Counted from the first letter of the stretch, positions 32,005-42,829 are shown. The stretch is DNA of 64,000 nucleotides from Skeletonema tropicum (GCA_037178625.1 CM074132.1:2852001-2916000); one strand, 5' to 3'. The notes: generated by a model from the letters alone, not told the origin. Numbers and translations: made by a program.

Positions 32005-34880
32005 TCAAAGCAGGAATGATGTCAAGATGCATGCCGTTATCGCGCAATATGCAGCAAGGAACCACGTGCCTGATCCCAGATATATGGCAATGAAGCAAAT
32101 ATAACCTACAACACGTCCAAGAATTACCAACACTGGACTCGATTTGTGGCTTTGCATGAATGCCAATCCTGAGGGAAGACCACTGCTGTCATTTGAAGAG
32201 CTGATTGCAGTAGCTCTGAGATGGTCAACTGACATCACTCCTAATACTAACCCGAGGTAGACAAATGCACCTAAAGTCGAGAGGAATACAAGCCCTAGAA
32301 AGGACTTGTCATGATTAGAAGTCATGGGTATCAGATTGATAAATGCTAGTGACAAGCATGATGCCGATATGCCCATTCGGACATTCCTCGATGGATTCTT
32401 TTGAATAGACTGCAATGACAAATGAGGCTTCACTTGCTTCAATGTTTGTAATACAATGAAGCACGCTCCAAAACAGGCCAATCCAGTTCTCCGCGACTCA
32501 TATCCCATGCCATCAGGCGAAATGACCCACAGGGGCATCGACAATTCAATTGAACCCATTACAGCATAGCTGCATAGTTGTAGCAACGATGCAACAACGA
32601 GAATGTAACTGGCGCCCAGACCGTCCCATCCTTGAGGCAATGTATCGCATTTAATCGGTGCAGTATTTGATAGGGCTTGCCTCGACACATCAATGTTGTT
32701 ATCCTGTTGTTGACTTTGCGGTCTATTCGACTGGCGAGGCGGATTATCTTCTCGCAGAGGTGCATATGGTGATGATCTGGAGTAGTGGCTCGTTATTGAC
32801 CCCGCGTCTACTTCATCAGCCTGGCTTTCTGCTAGCTTTTTAAAGCCGATCTCAAATGGATGCTCTCCCAGCTTGAATGGGCTTGTTCCACCATACTCAA
32901 CAGGGATCTGATCTTCAGCTATATACTGCTTCAATCCCCCGTTCATCGTTTGCGAGCCTGATAACAAGTCAGTCGTGACAGATGAAGGTAATATTCCCTT
33001 CACCGCTTTCCACATACTTCCAAGCCAAAACGGCGCCTGGACTAAAATGGCACGGCGCATACTTCCAGGATAATGTGACGAGTTTACATCCCCCGCTTGT
33101 TTCAAGTATGTCATCACATCGCTAGAGAGGGAAGAGGGTGTAGCACCGGAAATATCCATTACTACCACGAATCCAAAAGGCACAGTGTCGTTTTGGAGTC
33201 TCATTTGTTTGGCATGTGCATATGCCGCAAGAGGCTCTTGCCAATCCTGGTTCAGTTCATTAGCATTGACTTCTGATAGCACACTCTCAATGTTGCTAAG
33301 ATACTCCATCATATAACAATAATGAAATATCATATCTTTCACATGACACCCATTGCGTAGGAGCTCCTTCAAATTCATTTTGCCAGGAGCTTCATATACC
33401 ACTGGCATCCCGTCGGGGGTAAAGCCATGTATCACGTGAGGGTATGCAGCTTTGATTTTATGGAACCATGCATGATGTCGTGAGTGAATGCAGTGAATTC
33501 GTTCAGATCGCCTCCATTGCTGTGTTGCTTCGTATTTAGTCTGTGATTTGACCTGATTATTGTTGTGCATTGATAGATATCCAGGAGGGATGGAGGAGAT
33601 TGACTCATTAGCTGGAACGTATGCGTCTGTTCCATCGGAGTATCTTACCTTTCGACGAGAATATGTAGCGATTTGTCTATCATAATTAATTGCTGCCGAG
33701 GAGCTTTTGCCGTCGTCATTGTTGATGCTGCTTTCGGGTTCTTCAGATGGCCCGAGTTCAATTTCATCCAAACAGTCAAAGAATTGATCATCACTATCGT
33801 CCGAATATAACCGTGATCGGGCGTGTGATTTGCCATCATATAGCTCCTCCTGCTGTGGTTGCTGCTTCTCTAGATTCGAGATTTGTTTCCGTCGTTGTAT
33901 CATTGAAGAGGACGAAGATTGCTTTACTACTGTACCCATGTCATTGGAATCACCACCACCAAAAACCGTTCTATCCACTTTATTACTTGATGCACTAGCA
34001 GAAGTAGCTGACAAATACCGTGATAATTGTCGATGCACTACCAAACCCACTGCAATCAACGATATCGGCACGAGTGTTATTGGTTCCAATGCCATCATGA
34101 GTCGATTGAGAGGATAGAAAATCGATCCGCCAAGGAGTGATGAACAATAATAATATAACAGAAATTGCCTGCTCCAGCTATCCAGTACCAATCAATCCAT
34201 CGTTGTTGAAGTCCTTTACTTGCTTCTAACATCATTCTATCGTTATTGTTGCCATTGTTGTCGCCTCGTATCCTGCCCTCCTCCATAATGCTGATTTCTT
34301 CCTCGTTCATCTCTTCATCATGATGCTCTTTCTTACCATCCTTACCACTGTCAGAATAAAAAAACGGTTGACGTTTCGCCCAAGTCATTAACATCCCCGA
34401 AATAGCCGCAGTTACAAACCGAACAAATAAGAACCATTCTCGATGATAGATGCCCCATCCCCAATTGACAAATAACAATGGTACAATTACAGCGATAAAG
34501 TAACATGCTGCTGTGTACGAAGGCATGGATTGTAATTTCCGGTGTAGGAAGGGGCTGCTCTTATAACAAATACTTCCTATTGCCCTCCCAATTAGAAATA
34601 AGAGAAGCATTGCTAACATGAGACCGGGGAGTGTTCGTTGAAATATTTGATCGCGAAGTTCTTTGGATATTATTGACGGTTGTTGTTGTTGATTGTTTGA
34701 TTTCGTACTACTGCTACTACCGGTCATTGCCAATGCCTCCTCTACTGATCGAGGTCGCTCCCGAACATTGAATATATTGTTTGGAAAGGAGAGTGCAGCG
34801 AGGAGCAGTGGCCCGGTGGTCCATGTGGAGGCGTGGACAGCACCGTCGATGAAGAGAAGGACGTTTTTTATGTTAAACAT
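32005..34880 (-). CDS. Transporter-like membrane protein with central CRAL-TRIO (SEC14) domain
   Basis: Two frames, 34880-34160 and 34049-32005, join in frame if a 110-bp GT-AG intron (34050-34159, donor GTTATA, acceptor TTGCAG) is removed, giving 921 residues. Without it the frame breaks inside an ATT repeat. The N-terminal half has about five hydrophobic helices (TLPGLMLAMLLLFLIGRAIG, YFIAVIVPLLFVNWG, FVRFVTAAISGML). The middle, about residues 400-640, matches CRAL-TRIO: AAYPHVIHGFTPDGMPVVYE, FGFVVVMDISG, YPGSMRRAILVQAPFWLGSMWKAVKGILP, IPVEYGG. The C-terminal 220 residues carry about six helices. The arrangement resembles two transporter halves around a lipid-binding domain. Gene joining is inference, and the donor is weak. 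Confidence 0.6.
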
Positions 34881-35275
34881 ATTGCTCTGTTTGTGCTCTT
34901 CTGATACATATCATATGCTAATTCGAACCAAAAATTGATATCAGCCTAATCAGGCCTCACTCTCTCAAGCCACTTTATCACCAATAATTGATGTTGAGAA
35001 TAGTCTACGATGCTGTTGACATGGCAACATCATTATTTCATGGTCGTGCGTTGTTCGATCGATCGAGTTTCGAGTGCAGAGTGCAGAGTGCAACATAGAG
35101 GTCTTAGGTTACTGATATGCACGTAAGAGTTCGCAGCGTTTAAATTGGTGCGCTTGCCCTCTATTTTCCATTTTGTTCCCAAAAAATGATTTCCACCTCA
35201 CCCACACGACAACCAACAACCAACAACATGCCCAAATATCAACCATGATGACTTCCATCACATGAAGAAGTAAAC
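34881..35275. other. Divergent intergenic region
   Basis: Spacer between divergent genes. GCAGAGTGCAGAGTGCA at about 35077-35093 is a short tandem repeat. I see no gene. Confidence 0.4.
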
Positions 35276-36553
35276 ATGAAGAGCAACGACAACGAGAGCA
35301 CCGCCCCTCCAGCAGAATCAACCAACGACGACCACGAAGAAGAATGTGTCATCTGCCTCGAGCCCCTCTCCGACAATTTCTCCTGGGGACGCTGCACCCC
35401 CTGCCAACATTGTTTCCACAAATCGTGCTGGTGGCAATGGGAAAATGCACACAATGAACGAGTCCATAAGTCACGTCGACGGGGGGATATTCCACCGGGT
35501 GAACTCCGTCCTCCGAAATGTTGTTTGTGTAATGCGGTCAATGAAAAATTTGTGGATGTGGAGGGATTGCCGGTGACTAATCCGGAACCGTTTGTGCCAC
35601 CGGAAGATGAGGAGGATGGGGATGGATCATCATTTTTTTCCAGAATTGGCTCAATGAGTTTCAATCCGGAGAATTTGACACTGGAAAATATTCAACAGGC
35701 ACTTCGGAATGCGGATATTGGTATCCCGCCTCAATTGTTGAATGATCCTAACTTTGTGAGGGAGCTCAGTGAGTATTCCCTTGGTTTGTTGAATGGTAGA
35801 GGAGGAGGACAGGGGGGTGACGATTCAAATGCAGGCCAACGCGGTATGGGAGCATTGAACCCGAGTGGGATATTTCAACGTATGTTTGGTGGGGGCGATG
35901 GATCTGCTGCTGCTGCACCCAGTAACAACGCACAGTCGAATACTAACAATGATAATGTGGGACCCCCGTTCAATGAATTACGTCAAGGGACACCAGTAGT
36001 GACACAAAATCTTGTCAGCTCACCAGGATTGAATGGACGTCAGGGGCAAATAGTTCGGCTTGACTCGTCCAATGGACGGTATTTAGTCAGACTTCGTCCA
36101 ACAGCCGCCGGTGCAACAGAGACAACAGTGGCAATGAAACCTGAAAATATACTCCAAATGGCACGTGTCAAAGTGCATGGGTTACAATCACAACCACAAT
36201 TGAACGGATCAGATGGTCAAATTCTTTCCTACTCAACTGAACGTGATCGATACGTCGTTAGAGTGGCATATATTGATCAGGAAGTGCTTCGAAGTCTCCC
36301 ACCTCAGATGCAACTAGAGGTATCGTTGCATCCACGTGAAACTAGAGATATTAGTGTGAGTTCGAATAATATTCGTATAGCTGTTGGGACACATGTTCGA
36401 CTTGAGGGGTTAGTGCAAGGGGTGCAATGGAATGGCAGGTATGGGAGGGTTACAAAGTGGATAGATGGTGGAGAGGGTGGTGTTGGGAGGTATGAGGTTC
36501 GTTTGAGTAGGCAACATGCTGTCCAGGTTAGGCCACAAAATGTTCGGCTCTAA
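35276..36553 (+). CDS. RING-finger protein with three SH3-like repeats, putative E3 ubiquitin ligase
   Basis: The 425-residue protein has a RING near its N-terminus: CVIC at 24-27, then CTPCQHCFHKSCWWQW and, after a basic insert, KCCLCNAV near 85, giving a C3HC4-like ligand set. Such domains bring E2-ubiquitin to substrates. A low-complexity Gly/Asn region follows. The C-terminal half contains three related units of the form NGRxGQIVRLDSSNGRYLVRL (near 255), NGSDGQILSYSTERDRYVVR (near 308) and NGRYGRVTKWIDGGEGGVG then RYEVRL (near 385), each predicting a small beta-barrel that could bind substrates. Single exon. No neighbouring gene suggests a substrate. Confidence 0.75.
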   Translation: MKSNDNESTAPPAESTNDDHEEECVICLEPLSDNFSWGRCTPCQHCFHKSCWWQWENAHNERVHKSRRRGDIPPGELRPPKCCLCNAVNEKFVDVEGLPVTNPEPFVPPEDEEDGDGSSFFSRIGSMSFNPENLTLENIQQALRNADIGIPPQLLNDPNFVRELSEYSLGLLNGRGGGQGGDDSNAGQRGMGALNPSGIFQRMFGGGDGSAAAAPSNNAQSNTNNDNVGPPFNELRQGTPVVTQNLVSSPGLNGRQGQIVRLDSSNGRYLVRLRPTAAGATETTVAMKPENILQMARVKVHGLQSQPQLNGSDGQILSYSTERDRYVVRVAYIDQEVLRSLPPQMQLEVSLHPRETRDISVSSNNIRIAVGTHVRLEGLVQGVQWNGRYGRVTKWIDGGEGGVGRYEVRLSRQHAVQVRPQNVRL

Positions 36554-36594
36554 TTTATTACCATACATCTTCTATATATTGTAAATATTTCACT

Positions 36595-37747
36595 TTAACC
36601 TACAACAGGCCAAGTCGCTCTTTCGAGATCATCAGTGGCCTCTGTTTGATCCTTCACAGTCTTCGCCGGCAGCAGGGAATCGTCATCTTCAGATTTCATT
36701 GATACCAACAACGATGCTGCCGTTTCATCTTCGTTCCTCAATTCGACGTCATCGATGGAAGTGATACTCCCATCGCTAACGACAGTTGTCGAAGAGGGTG
36801 TTACTTCATGAGGGGGCATGCAACGAAGCAAGTGCTCAAGATTACCTATGTGATTTAAGACGACATGGGCGCCTGTGTTGAGCAACTGTTGCTTCGTGCC
36901 ACTTCCAGTCAAGACGCCTACAATAAGCCCTGCACCTCCGTTGATTCCCATACCCATATCGCTGCTAGTGTCCCCTACCACTAAGCATTCATGCGGCATC
37001 ACTCCTGCTTGCCGACATAACTTTAAAAGTGGCTGACTAGAGGGTTTGCTGTTCTGCACTTCATCACCACATATGCTATAATCAACTAGATGCTCGATGT
37101 GCCAGTTGCGTATACAAGCTGTGGTAGATGATCTGTTGTCCGATGTGCAGATCGAGATCATGATCCCTTGTCTCTTGAGGTTCATCAGGAAGTGTGGGAG
37201 ATTACTTATCAGTGGAGGATCTTGTGTGTGAATATCTCCCAGACTCTCGTGCCAACACGAAACTTCATCGTTGCCAACACGGAGGCCTAAGCTTGAGAGA
37301 CATTCTGCTGTTAAATCAATTATATCAGCCCAAGAACCGGCGGACAATGGCGCAGAAGGAACAACGCCACCCGTCTCGACGCTCCAACCAACTACTGAAT
37401 AGAAGCTTGAGATGATGAAATTGGTCTTTTCTCGGGAGAGATTCATAGATGAGCACTTGCAGAGTATTTTTTCTGTCATTCGGTTGCACCAAATCTTTAG
37501 CGCCTGCGTGCATTCTCCAAGGGTTCCATCCTTATCAAAGACAATCTAGTGATAGAAGATGAGTCGAACTGGAGGTAAGTACCGGTAGTCGTAATTTTAT
37601 GTGCGATTCAAATATCTACTAGAGAGCTAAAGATATGTGTACGTTTCATGAAATTCAGGTAGATAGAGAGACTCCAGAGGATTTATTGATCCCATCACTT
37701 ACCATTTTCGGAGTCCACTGTTCTGGAGGCCAGCTCGCTACTCTCAT
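36595..37747 (-). CDS. HAD-superfamily phosphatase (phosphoglycolate phosphatase-like)
   Basis: Exons 37747-37703 and 37545-36595 join to 331 residues; the splice restores motif I as MIVFDKDGTLGE, with the nucleophile and acid aspartates D and D. Motif II is ISICTSDNRSS, motif III Lys is in NSKPSSQPLL, and motif IV is VVGDTSSDMGMGINGGAG. The alpha-helical cap between motifs I and II is of C1 size. Enzymes of this group hydrolyse phosphoglycolate or related small phosphoesters; the substrate here is not predictable. The C-terminal 70 residues are acidic and not part of the fold. The start is uncertain: the frame is open further upstream (to 37930) and an in-frame ATG exists there. No plastid signal is evident. 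Confidence 0.8.
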
Positions 37748-38418
37748 TCTGACGGAAGCCGGTTGGGTGAGGCTCTTCTCGCCGGTGACGGACAACAGCC
37801 CGGATCCTCTTCCATTATTCCCTATCATGATGCAATTTATGCAAGGTAAGTAAAGCGCTTGCAAGAAGTACATCACATAGAACATAGATTCATTATTTCG
37901 GTGAGATTGTAGCGTCAGCTGAATAAGCATGAAACTCTAGATTCATCTCATTCATTCCCGTAGCAGGGTCTTCCTGTCGGAGGGAAGTTCTAAAATCCAA
38001 GCGGCACGCATACTCAAGTCACTTAACTAACTACTACGATCGTCAAACCACACTAGCATTGAGTGCTTGGTTAGACGGTGCGAATCGCAAAAGGAATGAG
38101 CATTGTCGTCTACCCAAGCCTTGGGAAAAGAGGAAGATTCACACCGTCTTCAGTCGTCTGTCCATCACCACAAAGAATATTCCATCACCACAAAGAATAT
38201 AACAGAAAAAGAATAAATAGACATTCTACTGCGAATCTCGGTACGGTAGGTCACTGTTCGTACTGAATCTCCTCTATCCGTCAACACAGTGTGATGCTGC
38301 CGTGCCACGAGCCTCCCGAGTGATGCCAGTATGGTGAAAGCAGCTCGCCCATGATGTATTCTTTGCAAACATCGAGTAGTGCACCATAATTTATCGCTAC
38401 ATATCCATAATCATAAGG
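37748..38418. other. Intergenic with a 20-bp tandem repeat
   Basis: TCCATCACCACAAAGAATAT occurs twice in tandem at 38161-38180 and 38181-38200, and most of it again at 40202-40218 followed by CAGAAA as here. No other feature seen. Confidence 0.6.
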
Positions 38419-38679
38419 ATGGACGAAGCCCTCATCGTGGCCATGCTGTTCTTGTTCTGCTTTAGGCACGCAGTAAAAATCTTTGAGTGGAATTATGACG
38501 AAATGCTGATCAGCATCGAAGAGGAGCTTGAGCGACAAGCCATGGATAACTACGAAGCAGTGAAAGAGTTGGCATCGTTGAATCTGCAAGGACTGCCTTG
38601 CATAGAAGAAGATGAATACAGAGCATTGGGAGGCAATGAGGTAGCAGCGAGGACACAAACTGATGGCGAATGTGTTTAA
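38419..38679 (+). CDS. Possible small acidic helical protein
   Basis: The last about 65 residues of this frame (WNYDEMLISIEEELERQAMD ... LPCIEEDEYRALGG) look like a genuine acidic helical protein. The first 17 residues do not, and CTGCTTTAG at 38456-38464 could be a splice acceptor with an unseen upstream exon. No family is recognised. Stop TAA at 38677. Confidence 0.3.
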   Translation: MDEALIVAMLFLFCFRHAVKIFEWNYDEMLISIEEELERQAMDNYEAVKELASLNLQGLPCIEEDEYRALGGNEVAARTQTDGECV

Positions 38680-38870
38680 ATGTGAGCTGATACGATCCTG
38701 TTATGTAGAAGTGTACTGGCTGAGTCAAATGGTAGAGAATTCAAATGATAACTTTAATTTATGTATACGACCTCGTGATTGTCTATCTATCGCCCGTCCA
38801 TCATTCAAAACCAATACAGACTAATATCATGCCTAGAGGTTGCCTGCACACTCCACTCTTATTCAACGAG

Positions 38871-39920
38871 CTAATTAGTATCAGCCGATGAAACAGCCTT
38901 AATGAAGCTATCAATTCTGTCCAACATGTCATGCACAAATCTCGAATCATGACAAAAGAAATGATCCCCTCCTTCATATACCTTGAGAGAAGACAGCTCC
39001 TTCTGCTTGCAAAGTGACAACCATTTATCCTCACTGTCACGATAATCTTCACTACCGTTGAAAAATAGTATTGGAAAGTTCAGACTTGGAATGATATCTG
39101 CAGGAGCAACGGTATGCATACAATCACACTGTGCACCACCCTGCTGGAAAAAGTAACCTGCACCAAATGCAGTTTCAACCAAATGGTAATCAGCCTTTGA
39201 CTTTTTTACTGCCCCCATCAAGGCTTCTATTAAAGATTTATTGGACATGTTGGTGGATAGTTTGCGTAGAAACCAAATTCCCAAACGTGCTTTTAGGCTG
39301 CAATCTGGCCCAACATTTTGTCCACAGTCTATTAATACTGCACTTGAGAATTGTGTATTTAATTCCCCCAAAATATGGAAGCCAATATAGGCACCAAGCG
39401 ATCCACCGACGTATACGATTTTTTGTGATGATGTGCATTCTTTATGAAGTATACTTCGAACTGTGTCAACGCACTGTTCCAGTGTCAATTTAGTATCAAC
39501 AAGTGTGCCATGTCCCGGTAGATCAATTAGTATGGAGCGATATCCTTGTTTGGATAACAGTTTGGCATGAGGATGGAACATTCTTCGGGATCCTCCACCT
39601 CCATGCACCCACAGCAGTGTTGTTGTGTTTGTGTTCTCATTCTCGGCTTCAACTTCAGCGGCAGGTTCAATAACATCATATGTCCTGCTATAATCAAGTG
39701 TAGACACACTCTGATAACATGACTTGCAGTAACATTTGATGGATGATTTTTGTATGGGCAATGGCTCTGCATTTGGTGTGTATGGGATCAGAGCTTGATC
39801 ATATCCACACTTTGTGCAAATGGACTTGTTACAAGCGGAACATTTCAAATTGGAGCTTCGGAAGAAGAAAAACCCTCGACCAATGTTTGCGTTGCAATCT
39901 ACACAGTTGGTGGGCGTCAT
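38871..39920 (-). CDS. Zinc-finger (FYVE/RING-like) plus alpha/beta-hydrolase fusion protein
   Basis: This 349-residue protein starts MTPTNCVDC. The first 75 residues contain four CxxC pairs (CVDC, CSAC, CTKC and CYCKSC), a cross-brace zinc arrangement like FYVE or related lipid-binding fingers. From about residue 100 it is an alpha/beta hydrolase: LLWVHGGGGSRRMFHPHA (oxyanion region), LIDLPGHGTL, nucleophile elbow VGGSLGAY, acid residue in FFNGSEDYRDS, and catalytic His in GGDHFFCHD. A carboxylesterase or lipase-like activity is likely. A finger that could tether it to membranes is an inference. No transmembrane segment or signal peptide. Intronless. Confidence 0.75.
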   Translation of the reverse strand: MTPTNCVDCNANIGRGFFFFRSSNLKCSACNKSICTKCGYDQALIPYTPNAEPLPIQKSSIKCYCKSCYQSVSTLDYSRTYDVIEPAAEVEAENENTNTTTLLWVHGGGGSRRMFHPHAKLLSKQGYRSILIDLPGHGTLVDTKLTLEQCVDTVRSILHKECTSSQKIVYVGGSLGAYIGFHILGELNTQFSSAVLIDCGQNVGPDCSLKARLGIWFLRKLSTNMSNKSLIEALMGAVKKSKADYHLVETAFGAGYFFQQGGAQCDCMHTVAPADIIPSLNFPILFFNGSEDYRDSEDKWLSLCKQKELSSLKVYEGGDHFFCHDSRFVHDMLDRIDSFIKAVSSADTN

Positions 39921-40592
39921 CAGAAAAGATCAGAAAGGAAGGAGATCGATGTATCTGATAGGAGTATTCGTGGGTACTCCTTCTTACTTCTTAGAGCGAG
40001 AGAGGAGTTGAGAGTGTCCATGGCAGGTGAGGGCAGGTGGCAGGGGCCGGCAGGGGCAGGCGGTCGGAACAGCAGGCTCAGAACCTGGCAGAATAAAATT
40101 CTTTTATGTGCTACGATATGTGCCCTGCGGTTATCGACGTTCCTCCTATTTGGCAATAATTTATCTATCTAGAATGAAGATTACGATACCCGTTTCGACT
40201 GTCCATCACCACAAAGAACCCGACAGAAAGAATAACCGGTTACGATATCGACGTTCCTCCTCTCTCAGACAGTTGGCAATAATTCATCATCAGCAGCAAC
40301 AGTAAGACTGTCCAATTTATGAAATTTGTCCAATCTGTGCAACATAATATCATACGTGGCTTAGGATACGTGACTGGAATACATAAGTTAGTCTGTTGAA
40401 CTAACACGTACCTACTTTGATGTAAAAAGCGCAGCGCCAAAAAGACAGCAATGCGTCATTCATCAACTAGGGTGCACCGTGTGCGAGTAAAAGAGGAGAG
40501 ATAAAGCAGTACTCTCTAGAGGCGCATGCACGTAGCTGAGGCCGAACGATGAGCGGCAACCTCAGGAAGTCACAGGTATCTTGATTTTCGAA
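39921..40592. other. Intergenic with imperfect repeats
   Basis: The phrase TATCGACGTTCCTCCT followed by TTGGCAATAATT occurs twice, at about 40132-40163 and 40246-40284. Between them is a third copy of the TCCATCACCACAAAGAA repeat. No gene seen. Confidence 0.5.
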
Positions 40593-40634
40593 CGCTGACC
40601 CCATGCCTGCGAGAGGCAGGCGATGGGGTCAGCG
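40593..40634. repeat. Long near-perfect hairpin
   Basis: CGCTGACCCCATGCCTGC (40593-40610) and GCAGGCGATGGGGTCAGCG (40616-40634) are inverted repeats interrupted by one unpaired base, with a 5-nt loop GAGAG. It could fold in RNA or extrude as a cruciform. No T-run follows, so a simple terminator is not indicated. Confidence 0.7.
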
Positions 40635-40963
40635 GCAGATTCTTCTCACTACTCACTAAATATTGAGATAAAATCCTTTTTTCTAGCATTGCCTAGCCGT
40701 ACCATAGCTTATGCGGGCAGCATTACTACTTATTCGATCAAGCCAAACGAAAGGATGCAAAAAGAATCGCTGTAACATTTGTGTGACGATTCGAACTTAC
40801 TTCAGGGGTAACAAAATGTAACAAAGACTAACCCTAACAAAATTCCTTCCCGCAATAATTAAGGATTTCTACACTTAAGGATTTCGCGCAATTTTACCCA
40901 GATCATGCGGTTCGACAGATAGATTTCGATTTCAGCGCTTCATGGGTCCCTCCCCACTCCGCG

Positions 40964-41238
40964 AATATCCCTAGTGAGTTTTTGGGGGGCTATTTTTGTG
41001 GATGAGATTGAATATTCAATCTCATCTGCCTGAAAATTAGTATTTGTAGCTCACGTGCATGCACATAAAAGAGCTACCGCAGCAATCTGAGAGTCGGCCG
41101 GCCCAGTCCAACCCTCCCGCCAATTTCTTACCGCGACAAAAACACGCGATAACGGCTTCTGGCGATGGATGAGATTGAATATTCAATCTCATCCTGGATG
41201 AGATTGAATACTCAATCTCAAAACTCACTAGGGATATT
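40964..41238. mobile_element. MITE with 19-bp TIRs and three internal palindromes
   Basis: AATATCCCTAGTGAGTTTT at 40964-40982 is exactly inverted at 41220-41238. Inside, the 26-bp palindrome GATGAGATTG-AATATT-CAATCTCATC occurs at 41001-41026 and 41168-41193, with a third copy at 41198-41221 altered by one base (ACTC for TTC context). The palindromes lie about 20 bp inside the left end and next to the right end. No coding capacity. The structure is that of a small non-autonomous transposon. Confidence 0.75.
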
Positions 41239-41665
41239 GAGATGCCTTTGCAATGCATTTTGGGAATGGTGTGGCATTCTAACGAGAACCGTTTGACGAA
41301 GATTCGAAGATGAATCTTCAGAGAAACAAAATGCGAATCCATATCTAATATGAATTCCTACGTCCAGAGTAAATAGCCGAACTTAGAACTGCGTGCCGCC
41401 AAGGCATGCTGCTCATCTTGCGTTGTCACGCCGACAAACTGAAAATCAACGAAGATTCGACCTCACGATCAAGCTACGTCAGCTGTCGCATGTCACTAGC
41501 AGGCAAAAACGAAGACCAATCAAAACGAATCTCCGTCGTCGTCGCAATCTGGCAGCAGTATTGTACTTTCATCGGTAGAATTATTCGTAGTGGCCCCGGC
41601 CGGAGCTGAGGAGCAAAGCAAAGCAAAGCTATCTAACACGACTACTCCATCACTCTTGTCATAAA

Positions 41666-42541
41666 ATGAGTCCGCTGAGCCAGAATGACCACAGCCCGTC
41701 TCCTCCACTGAGATTTTACGACCATGATGCGGCGCCGAAGAAAATGGCAGACGTCGATGTGAAAAAAAGGAAGCAGCTTCATCGCAAGATGAATAGCAGC
41801 CCATCAGTCCTCGTTGATCCATTGAAGTCATTGCCGCTGCAACCCTCTCCTTCACGGCAGCAGGGTTCTCTTTATACACGGCACAATAGCTTAACTCTGC
41901 CACCAATATTTTCACTGTTCCGAAGGAGTCAAAGGACTTTATCTTATTCCCATGGGCCTTCCTACGCCGGACCAACGCCTGTGGACAAGGATGGAAATCC
42001 TCTGAAAAGTTGTCTGTCGAAAACCAAGTCAAGAAGCGTGGACCATAAGGTTTCCTTTTCTCATGTTTCCATTCGAGAATACTCCAGGGTGGTAGGTGAC
42101 AACCCATGCGTTTGTTGCGGGCCGCCCCTCGCCTTAGGGTGGAAGTATAACAAGAGAGGCCGTACAGACATAGACACCTTTGAGGCGGCCAAAAATGAGT
42201 CATCGCTTGCCAATGGTGGGAAATGCCAAAGGCGTACCCCAAACGAACGTGAAAAGCTCCTCACAGACATTGGAGGAGCCAATCACAGCCAAATCATGAG
42301 GGGCGCCATGTTAGCAAACTACGATAACAAGCTGAGATGGCAGTCCTTCGATAGATTGGGTGGTGAAAACCACTACAAGAGCATCGGCCCCCGAGAGCGA
42401 GTCTTAATTATGAAGGAAAGTGCAAGAAGAAAATTTGATAGAGCCTGTAAGGGGAAGACCACTTTACAGGAACAGCAAGACCTGTGGGATAAGGCACAAG
42501 AATTGACGCTAACGAAGCTCAAGAGGCATGTTACCTTGTGA
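41666..42541 (+). CDS. Diatom-family protein with SFSHVSIREYSRVVGDNPCV signature
   Basis: The 291 residues start MSPLSQNDHS. The first 110 are Ser/Pro/Lys-rich and probably disordered. Around 125-165 is a conserved block, KVSFSHVSIREY then RVVGDNPCV and GPPLALGW, that I associate with a large diatom/stramenopile family of unknown function. HKVSFSH also fits an RVxF protein phosphatase 1 docking motif. The C-terminal 100 residues are basic and helical, with NEREKLLTDIGG, RERVLIMKESARRKF and a final LTLTKLKRHVTL. Related disordered RVxF-bearing protein: the gene at 46104. Function unknown. Confidence 0.7.
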   Translation: MSPLSQNDHSPSPPLRFYDHDAAPKKMADVDVKKRKQLHRKMNSSPSVLVDPLKSLPLQPSPSRQQGSLYTRHNSLTLPPIFSLFRRSQRTLSYSHGPSYAGPTPVDKDGNPLKSCLSKTKSRSVDHKVSFSHVSIREYSRVVGDNPCVCCGPPLALGWKYNKRGRTDIDTFEAAKNESSLANGGKCQRRTPNEREKLLTDIGGANHSQIMRGAMLANYDNKLRWQSFDRLGGENHYKSIGPRERVLIMKESARRKFDRACKGKTTLQEQQDLWDKAQELTLTKLKRHVTL

Positions 42542-42829
42542 GATAATTTTGAAAAATGGGCGACATGACCTTTCTGTTGCTTTTGTTGTATTGTAAAGAT
42601 GATGATGTGCCCCTTTCACATCTACTGTAAAATATCTAGGCGGGGAGCTCATGATACAAACATGTAGTATAATTTTCCAGATCAACCCATCATAAGCAAT
42701 TAATTTTTAAACAGATGAATGTCAAATAATACATGGCAGTTAGCTTTAGCATAGAAAACACTGCAAAAATGGTACCTATTGTGTTTCTGAAGTAAATGTG
42801 TGGTGGTTCTGCTGCGTAGGCAATGGAAT

